Part shown: positions 8,516 through 19,203 of the stretch, piece after piece
Layout of the letters: each line of letters starts with the position of its first letter
Position numbering within the stretch: position 1 is the first letter of the stretch
Assembly: GCA_022843925.1 (NCBI GenBank)
Contig: JALHMS010000021.1
Span: forward strand, 29,025-93,024
DNA: 64,000 nucleotides
Direction of reading: 5' to 3'
DNA from: Burkholderiales bacterium
Lineage (GTDB): Bacteria; Pseudomonadota; Gammaproteobacteria; Burkholderiales; Ga0077523
The notes under the pieces: model-generated
What the model was told of the DNA's origin: nothing
What the model saw: only the letters and a program-made list of their open reading frames with translations
The model's database searches: none
Program-made: the position numbers and the translations under genes

Positions 8516-11500
8516 ATGGGCCTGTCCCGCAGACCCGGACTGGCCTCCATGCCGCCGTTCCCGCCCTCATCGCTGCCCAACACCCGCAGCGCACGCATCG
8601 CAAGGCGAAGTCTCGCCCCATGGATCGCGTGCGTGGTGTGCTTTGCGGCGTTGGCGTGGTGGTGGAACGCATCCGGGCGCGCCCACGATGCCGATGTGCA
8701 GGCCCGACTCGATAGGAATGCCGACGAATTCACCTCGCGGCTGTCGGACCGCCTGCGGGCCTACGAGGACTTCCTGACGGGCCTGGCCGGGTTCTTCGAA
8801 ATCGCCGCCCCGGTCCGGAACGCGGAGTGGAGCGGCTACATGAGCCGCATGGATCCGCTGAGGCGGTATCCGGGCACGGAGGTCGTAGGGTTCATCTCCC
8901 ACGTCCCCGCAGATCGCATCGCCGCCCACGAGGCCGCGATGCGCGCCGACGGCGTGACCGGCTACACCGTGCTGTACCGGGGCGCCACCCGCACCGCTCG
9001 TGGCCCTGTCTCGCTGGCCCTGTCGCGACACCCGTCCACGCGTCGGATGCTGGGGACCGATGTCCTGGAACTCGTGTCCCGACGCGAAGCGCTGGAGCGT
9101 GCCCGCGACACGGGGGAGATCGCCGTGACGGTGCCGGTGGAACTGCTCACCGACCGCGGCGCCAACCCGGGCATCGGCCAGGTCGCCTACATCCCGGTCT
9201 ACGCAGCCGGGGCGGACACCTCGAACCCGGCGGGACGCACCGCGGGCCTGGCGGGCTGGGCCTTCGTGGCGTATCACCTCGACAAGCTTCTGGGAGCCAC
9301 CTGGGGAGCACCGGTGAAGGGACTGGAGGCGAACATCTGGGATCGGGCCGCATCGGGCGACAAGCCCATCCACCGGTTGAAGGGGAGCGAGCAGCATCGG
9401 GGGCAGGTGATCGCGAAGACGGTGCGCCAGGTCGCCTTCGCAGGGCGTTCCATCGAGATCGAGTTCACGGCAGGGCCGGCCTTCCTGCCGGCGGCCGACG
9501 GCATGGGGCGACAGCTGACGCTGGCACTCGGCATTCTCGCCACGCTGGGCCTCGTGGCGTTCCTCGCCGGGACCGCCCGGCGCCGGGACTGGGCCGTCGC
9601 CGCCGCGGCCCGGATGACGCAGGAACTGAGCACCCGCAACAGCGAACTTGAAGCCATCCACGACCATTCCCCCATGGGGATCTTCCGGGTCGACGCCACC
9701 GGCACGCAGGTCCGGTTCAACGCCCGCTGCCTCGAGGTTCTCGGCTTGACCGAGAGCGAGATGCCGCTGGCGGCGTGGATCGCGCGGACGGCCGCAGAGG
9801 ACGCAGCGCGCGTATCCGCCGCCTGGGAGGACACGATCCGCACCCAGGCGGATCTCTCCATCGAGTTCAGGTGGAACCGCGACGACGGCTCGCAATCGTG
9901 GGTGAGCTTGCAGGCCACGGCGATCCCGTCCATGGAAGGGGTGACGGGCTTCGTCGGGACGCTGGAGGACTGCACCGCGCGGAAGGAGGATGCCCTTTCC
10001 CTCGAACGCAGCCGCGAGTTCGTGCGCGAGGTGCTGGCATCGATCCCTCAGCCCATGTTCGTGAAGGACGCCGCCCATCGCTGGCTGATGGTGAACAACG
10101 CCTTCGCGAAGCTCCTTGGACGCAGGGAGGACGAATTGGTGGGCCGCACCGATGCGGACGTCCTCCCACCGGATTGGGCGGAGCGTTCGTATCGGCAGGA
10201 CGATGAAGCCCTCGCGACGGACCGTCCCCTGCGGTGGGAAGACCCCCTCGTCAGACTCGACGGCAGCGAGCGGTGGATGCTCCGCACCAAGCGCGGGGTC
10301 CGCCTCTCGGACGGTTCGACCTACGTGATCGGCATCGTCACCGACACGACGGCGATGAAGACGGCGGCGCTCGAGGCAGACCGCAGCCGCGCCTTCGTGG
10401 ATGCCGTGGTGAACTCCCTGCCCAACCCGATCTTCGTGAAGGACGAGCAGGGGCGGTTCGTCCTGCTGAACCAGGCGGCCCGGCGGAACTTCAGCGACAC
10501 CGCCGGCGAGATCATCGGTCGCACGGGCAACGAGATTCTCGGGAGCGAGGCGTCCGCCGAGTACGACGACGAGGATCGCCGGGTGTTCGCCGGAGAGGGC
10601 CCGCTGGTGGTGGACGAAGTGCGCCCGGGCGCGGACGGACAGCCGGTGTGGTGGTACAAGTCCAAGCGCGTCGTCGATCTGGCAGACGGCTCCCGGTACC
10701 TCGTCGGCACCATGACGGATGTCACGCGTCTCCAGGAGATCAGCACGACGCTGAAACGCAACGAGAGCCGGCTCTCGACCCTGAACGCGATCGCGGGGGC
10801 GATGGCGCGCAGCCTGCCGCTGGACGAGGTCCTGCGCGTTGCGGTCAACAGTCTGAGCCTTGCCACCGACGGCGTACAGGCGCGGTTCCTTCGTCTGTAT
10901 CACGGCCACATGCTCGGGACGGTGCACGCGTCGGCCAACGGCCTCGCGAGCGAGCTGGACAACGAGGTCGCCGACCTGCGCTTCTGTCCGGAGTACCTGG
11001 AAGCGATCCGGACCGAGGAGATCCTGGTGATCGACGATGCGACCCGGGATGCCCGCTACTCGAGCATGTGCGTGTGGCCGCTGGCGGCGTTGCCCGGTGC
11101 GGTGATCGATGTGCCGATCCGCTGCAGGGACACCCTGACCGGAGTGCTGCGGATCGAGACCGAGCAACCGCGCCCCTGGTCGGATCACGAGAAGCAGATC
11201 GTCGCCGAGGCGGCGGAGTACATCGAGGTGGCGTGGCTGCAGAGCCAGGCCGCGAAGGAGCGGCGCACCGCGGAGCAGGCGCTGAAGGAAAGCGAGACCC
11301 GGCTGCGTCTGGTGAACCTGGTGTCGAAGCGGGTCACCGAAGGCGACCACGTGTACAACGTGCTGGAGCGCGCGGTCGACGAGCTGCAGGGCGGGTTCCC
11401 GAAGGCACGCGTCACGTACTGGAGCAGCGACGAGGCGCACACGCTGACGTCGATCTGCTGCAGCGCGCCCCCCGGTAGCGACAACCTCGTCGGCGAGCGC

Positions 11501-13090
11501 ATCGATCCGCGGCTGGACACCACGTGGGCGGAGAGCCTGCGACAGAACCGCCCCGTCGCGTTCGCGGACTTGAACGCCCAGATGAAGTCGGACAGCACGA
11601 GCGAACGCACCCTGGCGTCGGGCGCGAAGAGTCTGCTCGTGGTGCCGCTCATCCGCTCGGGCCAGTTGCTCGGGGCCATCAGCCTGTCGGAGCCGGAGCC
11701 GCGCGTCTGGCTCGACAACGAAGTGGCGATGATGGGCGAGATCAGCGATGCCCTCGCGGTGGCCGTGCTGAGCGCGAACGTGGAGCAGGAACGCCGGACC
11801 GCGGAGACCGCGCTGCGCGAGAGCGAGGCCCGCTTCCGGGGACTCACCGAGCTGTCGTCGGACTGGTTCTGGGAGCAGGACGCATCGTTCCGCTTCACGC
11901 TCGTCTCGAAGGGGGCGGAGGGCCACGAGGCCGCGGCGCCCGACGAGATGATCGGCAGGACGCGCTGGGAAGCCGGCAACCCGATCCCGCCGGACGACGA
12001 TCCCGACTGGTCCGGGCACCGGGCACTCCTCGAAGCCCACGCACCCTTCCGGGATCTCGTCTTCCGCGTCGAACGACCCGACGGCGACGTGCGTGTGCTG
12101 TGCATCAGCGGGCAGCCGCTCTTCGATGCATTGGAGGAGTTCGGCGGCTACCGCGGGGTGGGCCGCGACATCACGGAGGACGTGCGGGTGCAGGAGGAGC
12201 TGCGCGCGCACCGCGACAACCTGCAGCAGCTGGTGGAGGAACGGACGCACGAGCTGATCCAGGCGAAGGAGGTGGCCGAGGCCGCGAACCACGCCAAGTC
12301 GGAGTTCCTCGCGAACATGTCCCACGAACTGCGCACCCCGATGCACGCCATCCTGTCCTTCTCGAAGCTGGGGATCTCGAAGATCGCCGCCGGCGGCGCG
12401 ACGGTCGAGAAGCTGGACAGCTACCTCGGCCGCATCGACCAGAGCGGCCGCCGCCTGCTCGGCCTGCTGAACGACCTGCTGGACCTCGCGAAGCTCGAGT
12501 CCGGGAAGATGCGCTACGACTTCGCGATGAACGATCTGTCGACCATCGTGGCAGGCGCCATCGCGGAACTGGAGGAGATGATCGACCGGGGTGGCCTGCA
12601 GGTCGTGTGCGACTACCGCGTCCGCGACCTCACGGTGTGGTGCGACCCGCTCCGCGTGGGCCAGGTGATGCGCAACCTGCTGTCCAATGCGGTCAAGTTC
12701 ACGCCGTCGGGCAGGACGATCACAGTGCGCGTGACGGATGCGATACTGGTCGGCGGACGACGTCAGGACGACGGCTATGCGGCCGCGGCGGAGATCCAGG
12801 TGATCGACCAGGGCATCGGCATCCCCGAGGCCGAACTCGACGACATCTTCGACAAGTTCGTCCAGAGCAGCAAGACGAAGAGCGGTGCCGGCGGCACGGG
12901 CCTCGGTCTCGCGATCACACGGGAAATCGTCGAGCAGCACGGCGGGACGATCCGGGCATCGAACAGCGCCGACGGCGGTGCCGTGTTCTCTGTGTGCCTG
13001 CGTCGCGAGCCGCTGTCCGGCGCCGCGGAAGGGCCCGATGCGGGATCCGTGGCGGTCGAACCCATGCGGACGCCCCACCTCTTGATGTAA
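8516..13090 (+). CDS. Giant hybrid-sensor histidine kinase: CHASE-PAS-PAS-PAS-GAF-GAF-PAS-HisKA-HATPase
   Basis: 1524 aa. TM1 is at ~35-52. An extracytoplasmic CHASE domain follows at ~75-290 ([41 protein letters not shown]). TM2 is at ~333-352. Three PAS domains lie at ~370-490, 500-615 and 620-740, two GAF domains at ~770-905 and 925-1085, and a fourth PAS at ~1095-1215. A coiled coil leads into HisKA (SHELRTPMH, His1270) and HATPase_c with NAVKFTP, DQGIGIP and GTGLGLAI. No receiver domain follows, so phosphate must pass to a separate regulator that is not nearby. The start is uncertain (8516 or ATG 8549). The TAA stop lies within the first degenerate unit of tandem array B, so the last residues may derive from repeat invasion. 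Confidence 0.93.
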   Translation: MGLSRRPGLASMPPFPPSSLPNTRSARIARRSLAPWIACVVCFAALAWWWNASGRAHDADVQARLDRNADEFTSRLSDRLRAYEDFLTGLAGFFEIAAPVRNAEWSGYMSRMDPLRRYPGTEVVGFISHVPADRIAAHEAAMRADGVTGYTVLYRGATRTARGPVSLALSRHPSTRRMLGTDVLELVSRREALERARDTGEIAVTVPVELLTDRGANPGIGQVAYIPVYAAGADTSNPAGRTAGLAGWAFVAYHLDKLLGATWGAPVKGLEANIWDRAASGDKPIHRLKGSEQHRGQVIAKTVRQVAFAGRSIEIEFTAGPAFLPAADGMGRQLTLALGILATLGLVAFLAGTARRRDWAVAAAARMTQELSTRNSELEAIHDHSPMGIFRVDATGTQVRFNARCLEVLGLTESEMPLAAWIARTAAEDAARVSAAWEDTIRTQADLSIEFRWNRDDGSQSWVSLQATAIPSMEGVTGFVGTLEDCTARKEDALSLERSREFVREVLASIPQPMFVKDAAHRWLMVNNAFAKLLGRREDELVGRTDADVLPPDWAERSYRQDDEALATDRPLRWEDPLVRLDGSERWMLRTKRGVRLSDGSTYVIGIVTDTTAMKTAALEADRSRAFVDAVVNSLPNPIFVKDEQGRFVLLNQAARRNFSDTAGEIIGRTGNEILGSEASAEYDDEDRRVFAGEGPLVVDEVRPGADGQPVWWYKSKRVVDLADGSRYLVGTMTDVTRLQEISTTLKRNESRLSTLNAIAGAMARSLPLDEVLRVAVNSLSLATDGVQARFLRLYHGHMLGTVHASANGLASELDNEVADLRFCPEYLEAIRTEEILVIDDATRDARYSSMCVWPLAALPGAVIDVPIRCRDTLTGVLRIETEQPRPWSDHEKQIVAEAAEYIEVAWLQSQAAKERRTAEQALKESETRLRLVNLVSKRVTEGDHVYNVLERAVDELQGGFPKARVTYWSSDEAHTLTSICCSAPPGSDNLVGERIDPRLDTTWAESLRQNRPVAFADLNAQMKSDSTSERTLASGAKSLLVVPLIRSGQLLGAISLSEPEPRVWLDNEVAMMGEISDALAVAVLSANVEQERRTAETALRESEARFRGLTELSSDWFWEQDASFRFTLVSKGAEGHEAAAPDEMIGRTRWEAGNPIPPDDDPDWSGHRALLEAHAPFRDLVFRVERPDGDVRVLCISGQPLFDALEEFGGYRGVGRDITEDVRVQEELRAHRDNLQQLVEERTHELIQAKEVAEAANHAKSEFLANMSHELRTPMHAILSFSKLGISKIAAGGATVEKLDSYLGRIDQSGRRLLGLLNDLLDLAKLESGKMRYDFAMNDLSTIVAGAIAELEEMIDRGGLQVVCDYRVRDLTVWCDPLRVGQVMRNLLSNAVKFTPSGRTITVRVTDAILVGGRRQDDGYAAAAEIQVIDQGIGIPEAELDDIFDKFVQSSKTKSGAGGTGLGLAITREIVEQHGGTIRASNSADGGAVFSVCLRREPLSGAAEGPDAGSVAVEPMRTPHLLM

Positions 13091-14352
13091 GTCGGGCTCC
13101 GCGCGACGCCCGCGTTCCTGGATTCACCCCGGTGCCAAAGCCATCGCCGCGTCGAGCGGAGCTCGACCCACGATCGGGCGTTCGACATTGGACTCGCCGG
13201 CGCTGGAACACTCCCCGTGGGTCGGGCTCCGCCCGACGCCTGCGCCCCTGGATTCGCCGCTACGCCCAAGCCATCGCCGCGTCGAGCGGAGCTCGACCCA
13301 CGATCGGGCCTTCGACGCTGGATTCGTCGGCGCTGGAAACACCCCCCGTGGGTCGGGCTCCGCCCGACGCCCGCGCCCCTGGATTCGCCGCTGCGCCCAA
13401 GCCATCGCCACGTCGAGCGGAGCTCGACCCACGATCGGGCCTTCGACACTGGATTCGTCGGCGGTGGAAACACCCCCCGTGGGTGGGGCTCCGCCCGACG
13501 CCCGCGTTCCTGGATTCGCCGCTGCGCCCAAGCCATCGCCACGTCGAGCGGAGCTCGACCCACGATCGGGCCTTCGACGCTGGATTCGTCGGCGCTGGAA
13601 ACACCCCCCGTGGGTCGGGCTCCGCCCGACGCCCGCGTTCCTGGATTCACCCCAGTGCCCAAGCCATCGCTGCGTCGAGCGTAGCTCGACCCACGATCGG
13701 GCCTTCGACATTGGACTCGTCGGCGCTGGAAACACCCCCCGTGGGTCGGGCTCCGCCCGACGCCTGCGTTCCTGGATTCACCCCAGTGCCCAAGCCATCG
13801 CCGCGTCGAGCGGAGCTCGACCCACGATCGGGCCTTCGACATTGGATTCGTCGGCGCTGGAAACACCCCCCGTGGGTCGGGCTCCGCCCGACGCCTGCGT
13901 TCCTGGATTCACCCCAGCGCCCAAGCCATCGCCGCGTCGAGCGTAGCTCGACCCACGATCGGGCCTTCGACATTGGACTCGTCGGCGCTGGAACACCCCC
14001 CGTGGGTCGGGCGCCGCCCGACGCCTGCGCCCCTGGATTCACCCCAGTGCCCAAGCCATCGCTGCGTCGAGCGTAGCTCGACCCACGATCGGGCCTTCGA
14101 CACTGGATTCGTCGGCGCTGGAAACACCCCCCGTGGGTCGGGCTCCGCCCGACGCTTGGGTTCCTGGATTCACCCCCGTCCCCAAGCCATCGCCGCGTCG
14201 AGCGTAGCTCGACCCACGATCGGGCCTTCGACGCTGGATTCGTCGGCGCTGGAAACACCCCCCGTGGGTCGGGCGCCGCCCGACGCCTGCGCCCCTGGAT
14301 TCACCCCAGTGCCCAAGCCATCGCTGTGTAGAGCGTAGCTCGACCCACGATC
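13087..14352. repeat. Tandem array B: 10 units of ~131 bp, same palindromic ends as array A
   Basis: Unit starts are about 13087 (degenerate, containing the kinase stop codon), 13217, 13348, 13479, 13610, 13741, 13872, 14002, 14133 and 14264. The period is 131 in all but two steps. Ends match array A: GTGGGTCGGGCTCCGCCCGA on the left and GTCGAGC-GGA-GCTCGAC then CCAC on the right. The spacer differs from array A (ATCGGGCCTTCGACGCTGGA ... GCTGGAAACACCCCCC). Units within the array are close to identical. Long frames over it on either strand are not genes. Confidence 0.95.
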
Positions 14353-14538
14353 GGCCACCCCAAAACCCTCCGGGTGCTTGCCCCGACCTGACGCGACGCC
14401 GAGCAACCGGCTTGCGAACGCCATCGCATACCGCCCATCGCCCTGCACGGGTGCAATCGACCGCGCCCGCTGCGCCATCGATGTGCACGCACTCGGACAC
14501 CTGAGGTGCAAGTGCATGAATCTTAAGGAGTTATCAGG

Positions 14539-14700
14539 ATGCTGCGCCCGCCCTGCGCGCGGGCATGTGCGTTGCGCTATGGTTCGGGCTCGACAACGCA
14601 CCGCAACATCGCGATCCTCCGCGCTGCCGATGCGGTTGCGCCGGAACCCCGCCGGGGGTCCCGTGTCGGTGTCACTCGATCCAAACACGACAGGACATGA
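14539..14700 (+). CDS. Possible 53-aa leader peptide upstream of the ABC operon
   Basis: An ATG at 14539 sits 8 nt after a strong SD (TTAAGGAG). The frame is open for 53 codons and its TGA (14698-14700) overlaps the ATG of the next permease (14697) as ATGA. The peptide is Arg-rich, starts MLRPPCARACALRYG and matches no family I know. Either it is a translated leader that couples ribosomes to the permease start, or the SD is coincidental. The permease itself has only a weak SD (CAGGAC), which favours coupling. The stretch 14353-14538 holds nothing else I can name. Confidence 0.35.
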   Translation: MLRPPCARACALRYGSGSTTHRNIAILRAADAVAPEPRRGSRVGVTRSKHDRT

Positions 14701-15539
14701 GAACACTCCTCGCCGACAGACTGGCGATCCTGGCCTTGTGCTTCATCGCCACGATCGTCGCCGGTGCCGCTGGCGCCCATTGGTTCGCACCGTTTCCGCC
14801 GGAGGAGACCTTCTTCGATGGGCTGACGCTCGAGGGCGCGCCGCTGCCCCCGGGTGAGAAATACTGGTTCGGTACCGACCTCCTGGGCCGGGATCTATTC
14901 TCCCGCGTCCTGTTCGGTGCCCAGACTTCGCTGGTCATCGGCCTCGTCGCGAACGGAGTCTCCCTGCTGATCGGGACTCTGGTCGGGATCGTCGCCGGCT
15001 ACGTGAGGGGTTGGGTCGGTACGGTCCTCATGCGCTTCACGGATCTGATGATGGCCTTCCCGGCGCTGCTGCTCGCGATCGCGCTGGCCGCACTCTTCAC
15101 GCCCAGCCTGTGGATCGTGGCCATGGTGATCGCGATGGTGAACTGGGTGCAGGTGGCGCGCGTCGTCTACTCGCTCACCGTGACGCTGTCGGAGCGGGAG
15201 TTCGTCGAGGCGGTGCGCAGCCTGGGCGCCACGCGAACCCGAATCCTGTTCCGCCACGTGCTGCCGCATCTGCTCCCGGCCATCATCGTGTACGGCACCC
15301 TGGGCATCGCGACGACGGTGCTGCTCGAGGCGACCCTCTCGTTCCTCGGCATCGGGGTGCAGCCGCCGACGCCCTCGTGGGGGAACATCATCTTCGAGAA
15401 CCAGAGCTACTTCTCGACGGCGCCATGGCTGGTGTTCATTCCCGGGGCGGCGATCGTGCTGCTCGCGGTGTCGTTCAACATCCTCGGCGACACGATGCGC
15501 GTCGCGCTCGACCCGACCCTGCGAGGACGCACATCGTGA
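14697..15539 (+). CDS. Oligopeptide/dipeptide-type ABC transporter permease (DppC-like)
   Basis: 280 aa, an inner-membrane subunit of a family-5 (peptide/nickel) ABC importer. An N-terminal TM (residues ~8-27) is followed by the family motif YWFGTDLLGRDLFSRVLFGAQTSL. Five more TMs come next, and the EAA loop EFVEAVRSLGATRTRILFRHVLP contacts the ATPases. The C-terminal SFNILGDTMRVALDPTLRGR is typical of DppC/OppC. The ATG 14697 is chosen because the upstream part of the open frame is Cys/Pro-rich non-family sequence. It overlaps the following permease by GTGA. Here the C-type permease precedes the B-type, the reverse of the usual dpp/opp order. Confidence 0.92.
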   Translation: MRTLLADRLAILALCFIATIVAGAAGAHWFAPFPPEETFFDGLTLEGAPLPPGEKYWFGTDLLGRDLFSRVLFGAQTSLVIGLVANGVSLLIGTLVGIVAGYVRGWVGTVLMRFTDLMMAFPALLLAIALAALFTPSLWIVAMVIAMVNWVQVARVVYSLTVTLSEREFVEAVRSLGATRTRILFRHVLPHLLPAIIVYGTLGIATTVLLEATLSFLGIGVQPPTPSWGNIIFENQSYFSTAPWLVFIPGAAIVLLAVSFNILGDTMRVALDPTLRGRTS

Positions 15540-16456
15540 TCCGCCATCTCGCCGGACGCCTTGGGCAGGCTGCCCTGCTCCTGGTGGGCGTGAGCTTCAT
15601 CACGTTCATCCTGCTCTACATCCTTCCCGCCGACCCTGCGCGCCAGCTCGCCGGCCGGAGCGCGACCCCCGAGACGGTCGAGACGATCCGTCAGCAGCTC
15701 GGGCTGGACCGGCCCTTCCACGAACAGTACCTGCGCTACCTCGGCAATCTCGTGCAGGGCGACCTCGGGCGGTCGTACACGCAGAAGACGGAGGTCGCAG
15801 AGGTCGTGGCTGCTCGCCTGCCACCGACGCTCCTGCTCATGGCGGCCGCCATCGTCGTGGAGTTGATGATCGGCCTCACGATCGGCGTGCTAGCCGCACT
15901 TCGGCCAGGGTCGCGATTCGACCAGGGCGCGATGATCGTTTCGTTCATCGGCGTGTCGACCCCGCAGTTCGTGGGCGGCATCCTGATGCTCTACGTGTTC
16001 TCGGTGCAGCTCGACTGGTTTCCGGTGGGCGGCTACGGCACCTTCAGACATCTGGTGCTGCCGGCGGTGACCCTCGGCGTGCTCGGCGCGGGCTGGTACT
16101 CTCGGATGATGCGTTCGTCGATGCTCGATGTGCTGGCCCGCGATTTCATCCGCACCGCACGCGCCAAGGGGATTCCCGAGGCGCGCGTCGTGGTGGTCCA
16201 TGCCCTGCGGAATGCCGTGCTCCCGGTCATCGCGATGATCGGGATAGACGTGGGCCTCTTCATGAGCGGCGCGGTGATCGTGGAGTCGGTCTTCGGCTGG
16301 CCCGGGATCGGGCAGCTGGCCTGGCAGGCCATCCAGCAGGTGGATATCCCGATCATCATGGGTGTCACGCTGGTCGCCGCCGTGGCGATCGTCCTCGGCA
16401 ACCTCATTGCGGATCTCGCTGCACCGTTCGTCGATCCGCGCATCCGCCTGCGGTGA
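15536..16456 (+). CDS. Oligopeptide/dipeptide-type ABC transporter permease (DppB-like)
   Basis: 306 aa starting at GTG 15536, inside the preceding stop codon (GTGA), so translationally coupled. TM1 is at ~9-29. The family motifs LPADPARQLAGRSATPETVETIRQQLGLD and LGRSYTQKTEVAEVV are followed by five TMs and an EAA loop (DFIRTARAKGIPEARVVVVHALRNAVLPV). The C-terminus ends DLAAPFVDPRIRLR, as usual for DppB. It pairs with the DppC-like subunit to form the channel. A good SD (GAGGAG) precedes the next gene 57 bp downstream. Confidence 0.93.
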   Translation: MIRHLAGRLGQAALLLVGVSFITFILLYILPADPARQLAGRSATPETVETIRQQLGLDRPFHEQYLRYLGNLVQGDLGRSYTQKTEVAEVVAARLPPTLLLMAAAIVVELMIGLTIGVLAALRPGSRFDQGAMIVSFIGVSTPQFVGGILMLYVFSVQLDWFPVGGYGTFRHLVLPAVTLGVLGAGWYSRMMRSSMLDVLARDFIRTARAKGIPEARVVVVHALRNAVLPVIAMIGIDVGLFMSGAVIVESVFGWPGIGQLAWQAIQQVDIPIIMGVTLVAAVAIVLGNLIADLAAPFVDPRIRLR

Positions 16457-16513
16457 GCGAATCACCGAACAGTCCATCAACCCAAACCTGAACCCGTCCC
16501 GAGGAGAACCCCG

Positions 16514-18129
16514 ATGAAGCGACGTCTGTTGATTCCCGTGCTGTCCGCCCTGGCGCTCGCCATGGCCACTCCGGCCATGGCCCAGAGCCCGAAGCAGGGA
16601 GGCGCCATTGTCGTGACGTACAAGGACGACATCGTCACCCTGGACCCCGCCATCGGCTACGACTGGGTGAACTGGTCGATGATCAAGAGCCTCTTCTCGC
16701 GGCTCATGGACTACAAGCCCGGCACCGCCGAACTCACGCCGAGCCTGGCCGAGAGCTACGACATCTCGAAGGACGGCCTGACCTACACGTTCAAGCTCCG
16801 CAAGGGCGTGAAGTTCCACAACGGCCGCGAGGTCGTGGCCCAGGACGTGAAGTACTCGATCGAACGCGCGCTCGATCCGAAGACGGAGAGCCCGGGCGCC
16901 GGGTTCTTCGATTCGATCGCCGGGGTGGACCCCTTCAAGAAGGGCAAGGCGAAGGACGTGAAGGGCATCGCGGTCCCGGATCCGTCCACCGTGAAGTTCA
17001 CGCTCTCGCGGCCCGATGCCACGTTCCTGCACGTGATGGCGCTCAACTTCGCGTCGGTGGTCCCCAAGGAAGCCGTGCAGGCGGCCGGCAAGGATTTCGG
17101 CAAGAAGCCGGTGGGCTCGGGCGCCTTCATGCTCTCCGAGTGGAAGCTCGGCCAGCAGCTCGTCTTCAAGCGCAACCCCGACTACTTCCAAAGCGGCGTG
17201 CCGCTTCTCGACCAGATCACGTTCCAGGTGGGCCTCGAACCCATGACCGCGATCCTGAAGCTCGAGAAGGGCGAGGCGGACTTCGCGGGTGACGGCATCC
17301 CGCCCGCCAAGTTCCTGCAGATCCGCAACGACCCGAAGTTCAAGGACTCGATCGTCGAAGGCGGACAGTTGCAGACCGGCTACGTGACGATGAACGTGCA
17401 GATGAAGCCGTTCGACAAGCTCGAAGTGCGGCAGGCCGTGAACATGGCCATCGACAAGCAGCGCATCGTGAAGATCATCAACAACCGCGCGGTGCCGGCC
17501 AACCAGCCGCTCCCGCCGTCGATGCCCGGATACGACAAGACGGTCGAGGGCTATCCGTACGACCCCGAGAAGGCCAGGGAACTGCTGAAGCAGGCCGGGC
17601 TCGAGAAGGGGTTCAAGACCGTGCTGTACGTCTACAACGTCGACCCGAACCCCCGCATCGCGCAGGCCATCCAGGAAGACTTGAAGAAGATCGGCATCCA
17701 GGTGCAGATCAAGTCGCTCGCGCAGGCCAACGTGATCGCGGCCGGCGGCAAGGCCAAGACGGCCCCGATGATCTGGTCGGGCGGCATGGCGTGGCTGACT
17801 TCCCGGACCCCTCCAACTTCTACGGCCCGATCCTCGGCTGCGCGGGTGCGGTGCCCGGTGGCTGGAACTGGTCGTGGTACTGCAACAAGGAACTGGACGC
17901 GCGCGCCGAGAAGGCCGACGCGATGTCGGATCCGTCGAAGGCGGCCGAACGCGTGGAGGCCTGGCGCGGCATCTTCACGGACATCATGAAGGATGCGCCG
18001 TGGGTCCCGATCTTCAACGAGCAGCGGTTCACGATGCGCTCGAAGCGTGTGGGCGGTCCCGATTCCCTGTACGTCGATCCGGTCCGCATCCCCATCAACT
18101 ACGACTACATCCATCTCTCCGGCAACTGA
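16514..18129 (+). CDS. ABC transporter substrate-binding protein, family 5, with an apparent frameshift
   Basis: A periplasmic peptide-binding protein of the SBP_bac_5 (DppA/OppA) family. A strong SD (GAGGAGAAC) precedes ATG 16514; the signal peptide is 1-23, ending AMA. Motifs: KGVKFHNGREVVAQDVKYSIERALDP and the later KPVGSGAFMLSEW. The family reading breaks at about 17787-17791. The first frame changes to Arg/Thr-rich nonsense and runs to 17989, while the expected continuation (ADFPDPSNFYGPILGC to PINYDYIHLSGN) begins in another frame at GTG 17791 and ends at 18129. Restoring one or four bases near 17790 gives a normal ~538-aa protein. A sequencing error and a real inactivating mutation both fit; flanking transporter genes are intact. 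Confidence 0.88.
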
Positions 18130-18183
18130 GCCTGGAGACAGCCCGGTCGCAGTTGTTTCCCTTGCGCTGTACCTTCCGGAACG

Positions 18184-18211
18184 CCGCCCCTGCAGAACCA
18201 CGCAGGGGCGG
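18184..18211 (+). promoter_or_regulatory. Hairpin between binding-protein and ATPase genes that includes the next SD
   Basis: A perfect 10-bp inverted repeat: CCGCCCCTGC (18184-18193), 8-nt loop, GCAGGGGCGG (18202-18211). The right arm contains the AGGGGCGG that serves as SD for ATG 18220. It is followed by TGCCTTTC rather than a T tract. It could act as an mRNA-stabilising or attenuating stem-loop, of the kind often found after the highly expressed binding-protein gene, and could mask the ATPase SD. Confidence 0.6.
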
Positions 18212-18219
18212 TGCCTTTC

Positions 18220-19203
18220 ATGAACTCTGAACTCCCGATCTTCCGGGTCGACGACCTCGCCATCAGCTTCGGCAGCGGAGCGCAGCGCACCCGCGTGGTC
18301 GACGGCGTGTCGTTCCATGTCGGACGCGGCGAGACGCTCGGCATCGTGGGCGAATCCGGCTGCGGCAAGTCCGTGACCGTGATGTCCTCGGTCGGCCTGC
18401 AACCGTCGCCACCGAGCCACGTGGACGGCGGCTCGGCACGGCTCGGCGACGTCGATCTCCTTGCATTGCGGCCCAAGGCGCTCCGGCGACTCTGGGGCAG
18501 CCGCATCGGCGTCGTGTTCCAGGATCCGATGACCAGCCTGAACCCGGTCTTCACGATCGGCATGCAGTTGCGCGAGGCACTGGCCGCCCACACGAATCTG
18601 ACGGATGCGGAACGCGAGACCCGCATCATGGCGATGCTCGCGCGCGTCGGCATCAACGCGCCGGAGCGCCGACTCCGGCAGTACCCGCACGAACTGTCGG
18701 GCGGCCTGCGGCAGCGGGTGCTCATCGCAATGGCGCTGATCTGCGGCCCGGAGCTGCTGATCGCCGACGAACCCACCACCGCCCTCGACGTCACGCTGCA
18801 GGCGCAGATCCTCGCGCTGCTTCGCGATCTGCGCGACGAGATGGGCATGGGCATCCTCTTCGTGACCCACGATCTCGGCGTGGTGGCGCAGTTCTGCGAC
18901 CGCGTGGCGGTGATGTACGCCGGGCGCGTCGTGGAGTCGGCCCGGGTCGACGCGCTCTTCCGCGCCCCGCGTCACCCGTACACGCACGCGCTGCTCGCCT
19001 CGACGCCGCGACTCGATTCCGATCGCAGGGTGCCTCTGCCCACCATCGAAGGGATGGTGCCGCCCCCCGGCGCCCGCGGCACGGGGTGCAGCTTCGCAGC
19101 CCGCTGCCCGCGCGCCCAGCCGATCTGCCTCGGGACGGCGCCATCGCTCGTTGCCGGGCAGGACGGCGCCTTCGCCTGCCATCATCCGGTACCGGTCCCA
19201 TGA
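18220..19203 (+). CDS. Peptide ABC transporter ATP-binding protein (DppD-like)
   Basis: 327 aa; ATG 18220 is preferred to in-frame GTG 18211 because the SD AGGGGCGG is then well spaced. Walker A is GESGCGKS, the Q-loop region is VVFQDPMTSLNP, the signature is LSGGLRQRV, Walker B is LLIADEPTTALD and the H-loop is VTHD. The C-terminal oligopeptide extension has the four-Cys pattern CSFAARCPRAQPIC...C, which in some relatives binds an Fe-S cluster. It energises the importer with the next gene, which it overlaps by ATGA. Confidence 0.94.
   Translation: MNSELPIFRVDDLAISFGSGAQRTRVVDGVSFHVGRGETLGIVGESGCGKSVTVMSSVGLQPSPPSHVDGGSARLGDVDLLALRPKALRRLWGSRIGVVFQDPMTSLNPVFTIGMQLREALAAHTNLTDAERETRIMAMLARVGINAPERRLRQYPHELSGGLRQRVLIAMALICGPELLIADEPTTALDVTLQAQILALLRDLRDEMGMGILFVTHDLGVVAQFCDRVAVMYAGRVVESARVDALFRAPRHPYTHALLASTPRLDSDRRVPLPTIEGMVPPPGARGTGCSFAARCPRAQPICLGTAPSLVAGQDGAFACHHPVPVP

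Noticed and set aside
8567..13078. A 1503-aa minus-strand open frame
   Set aside because: It is the antisense shadow of the histidine kinase, a common effect in high-GC codon usage; it lacks domains.
13124..14338. Open frames in array B on both strands
   Set aside because: Same reason: repeat translations, mirrored on both strands.
5070..14352. CRISPR arrays
   Set aside because: Units of ~130 bp have near-identical spacers, and no cas genes are nearby. These are tandem repeats, not CRISPR.
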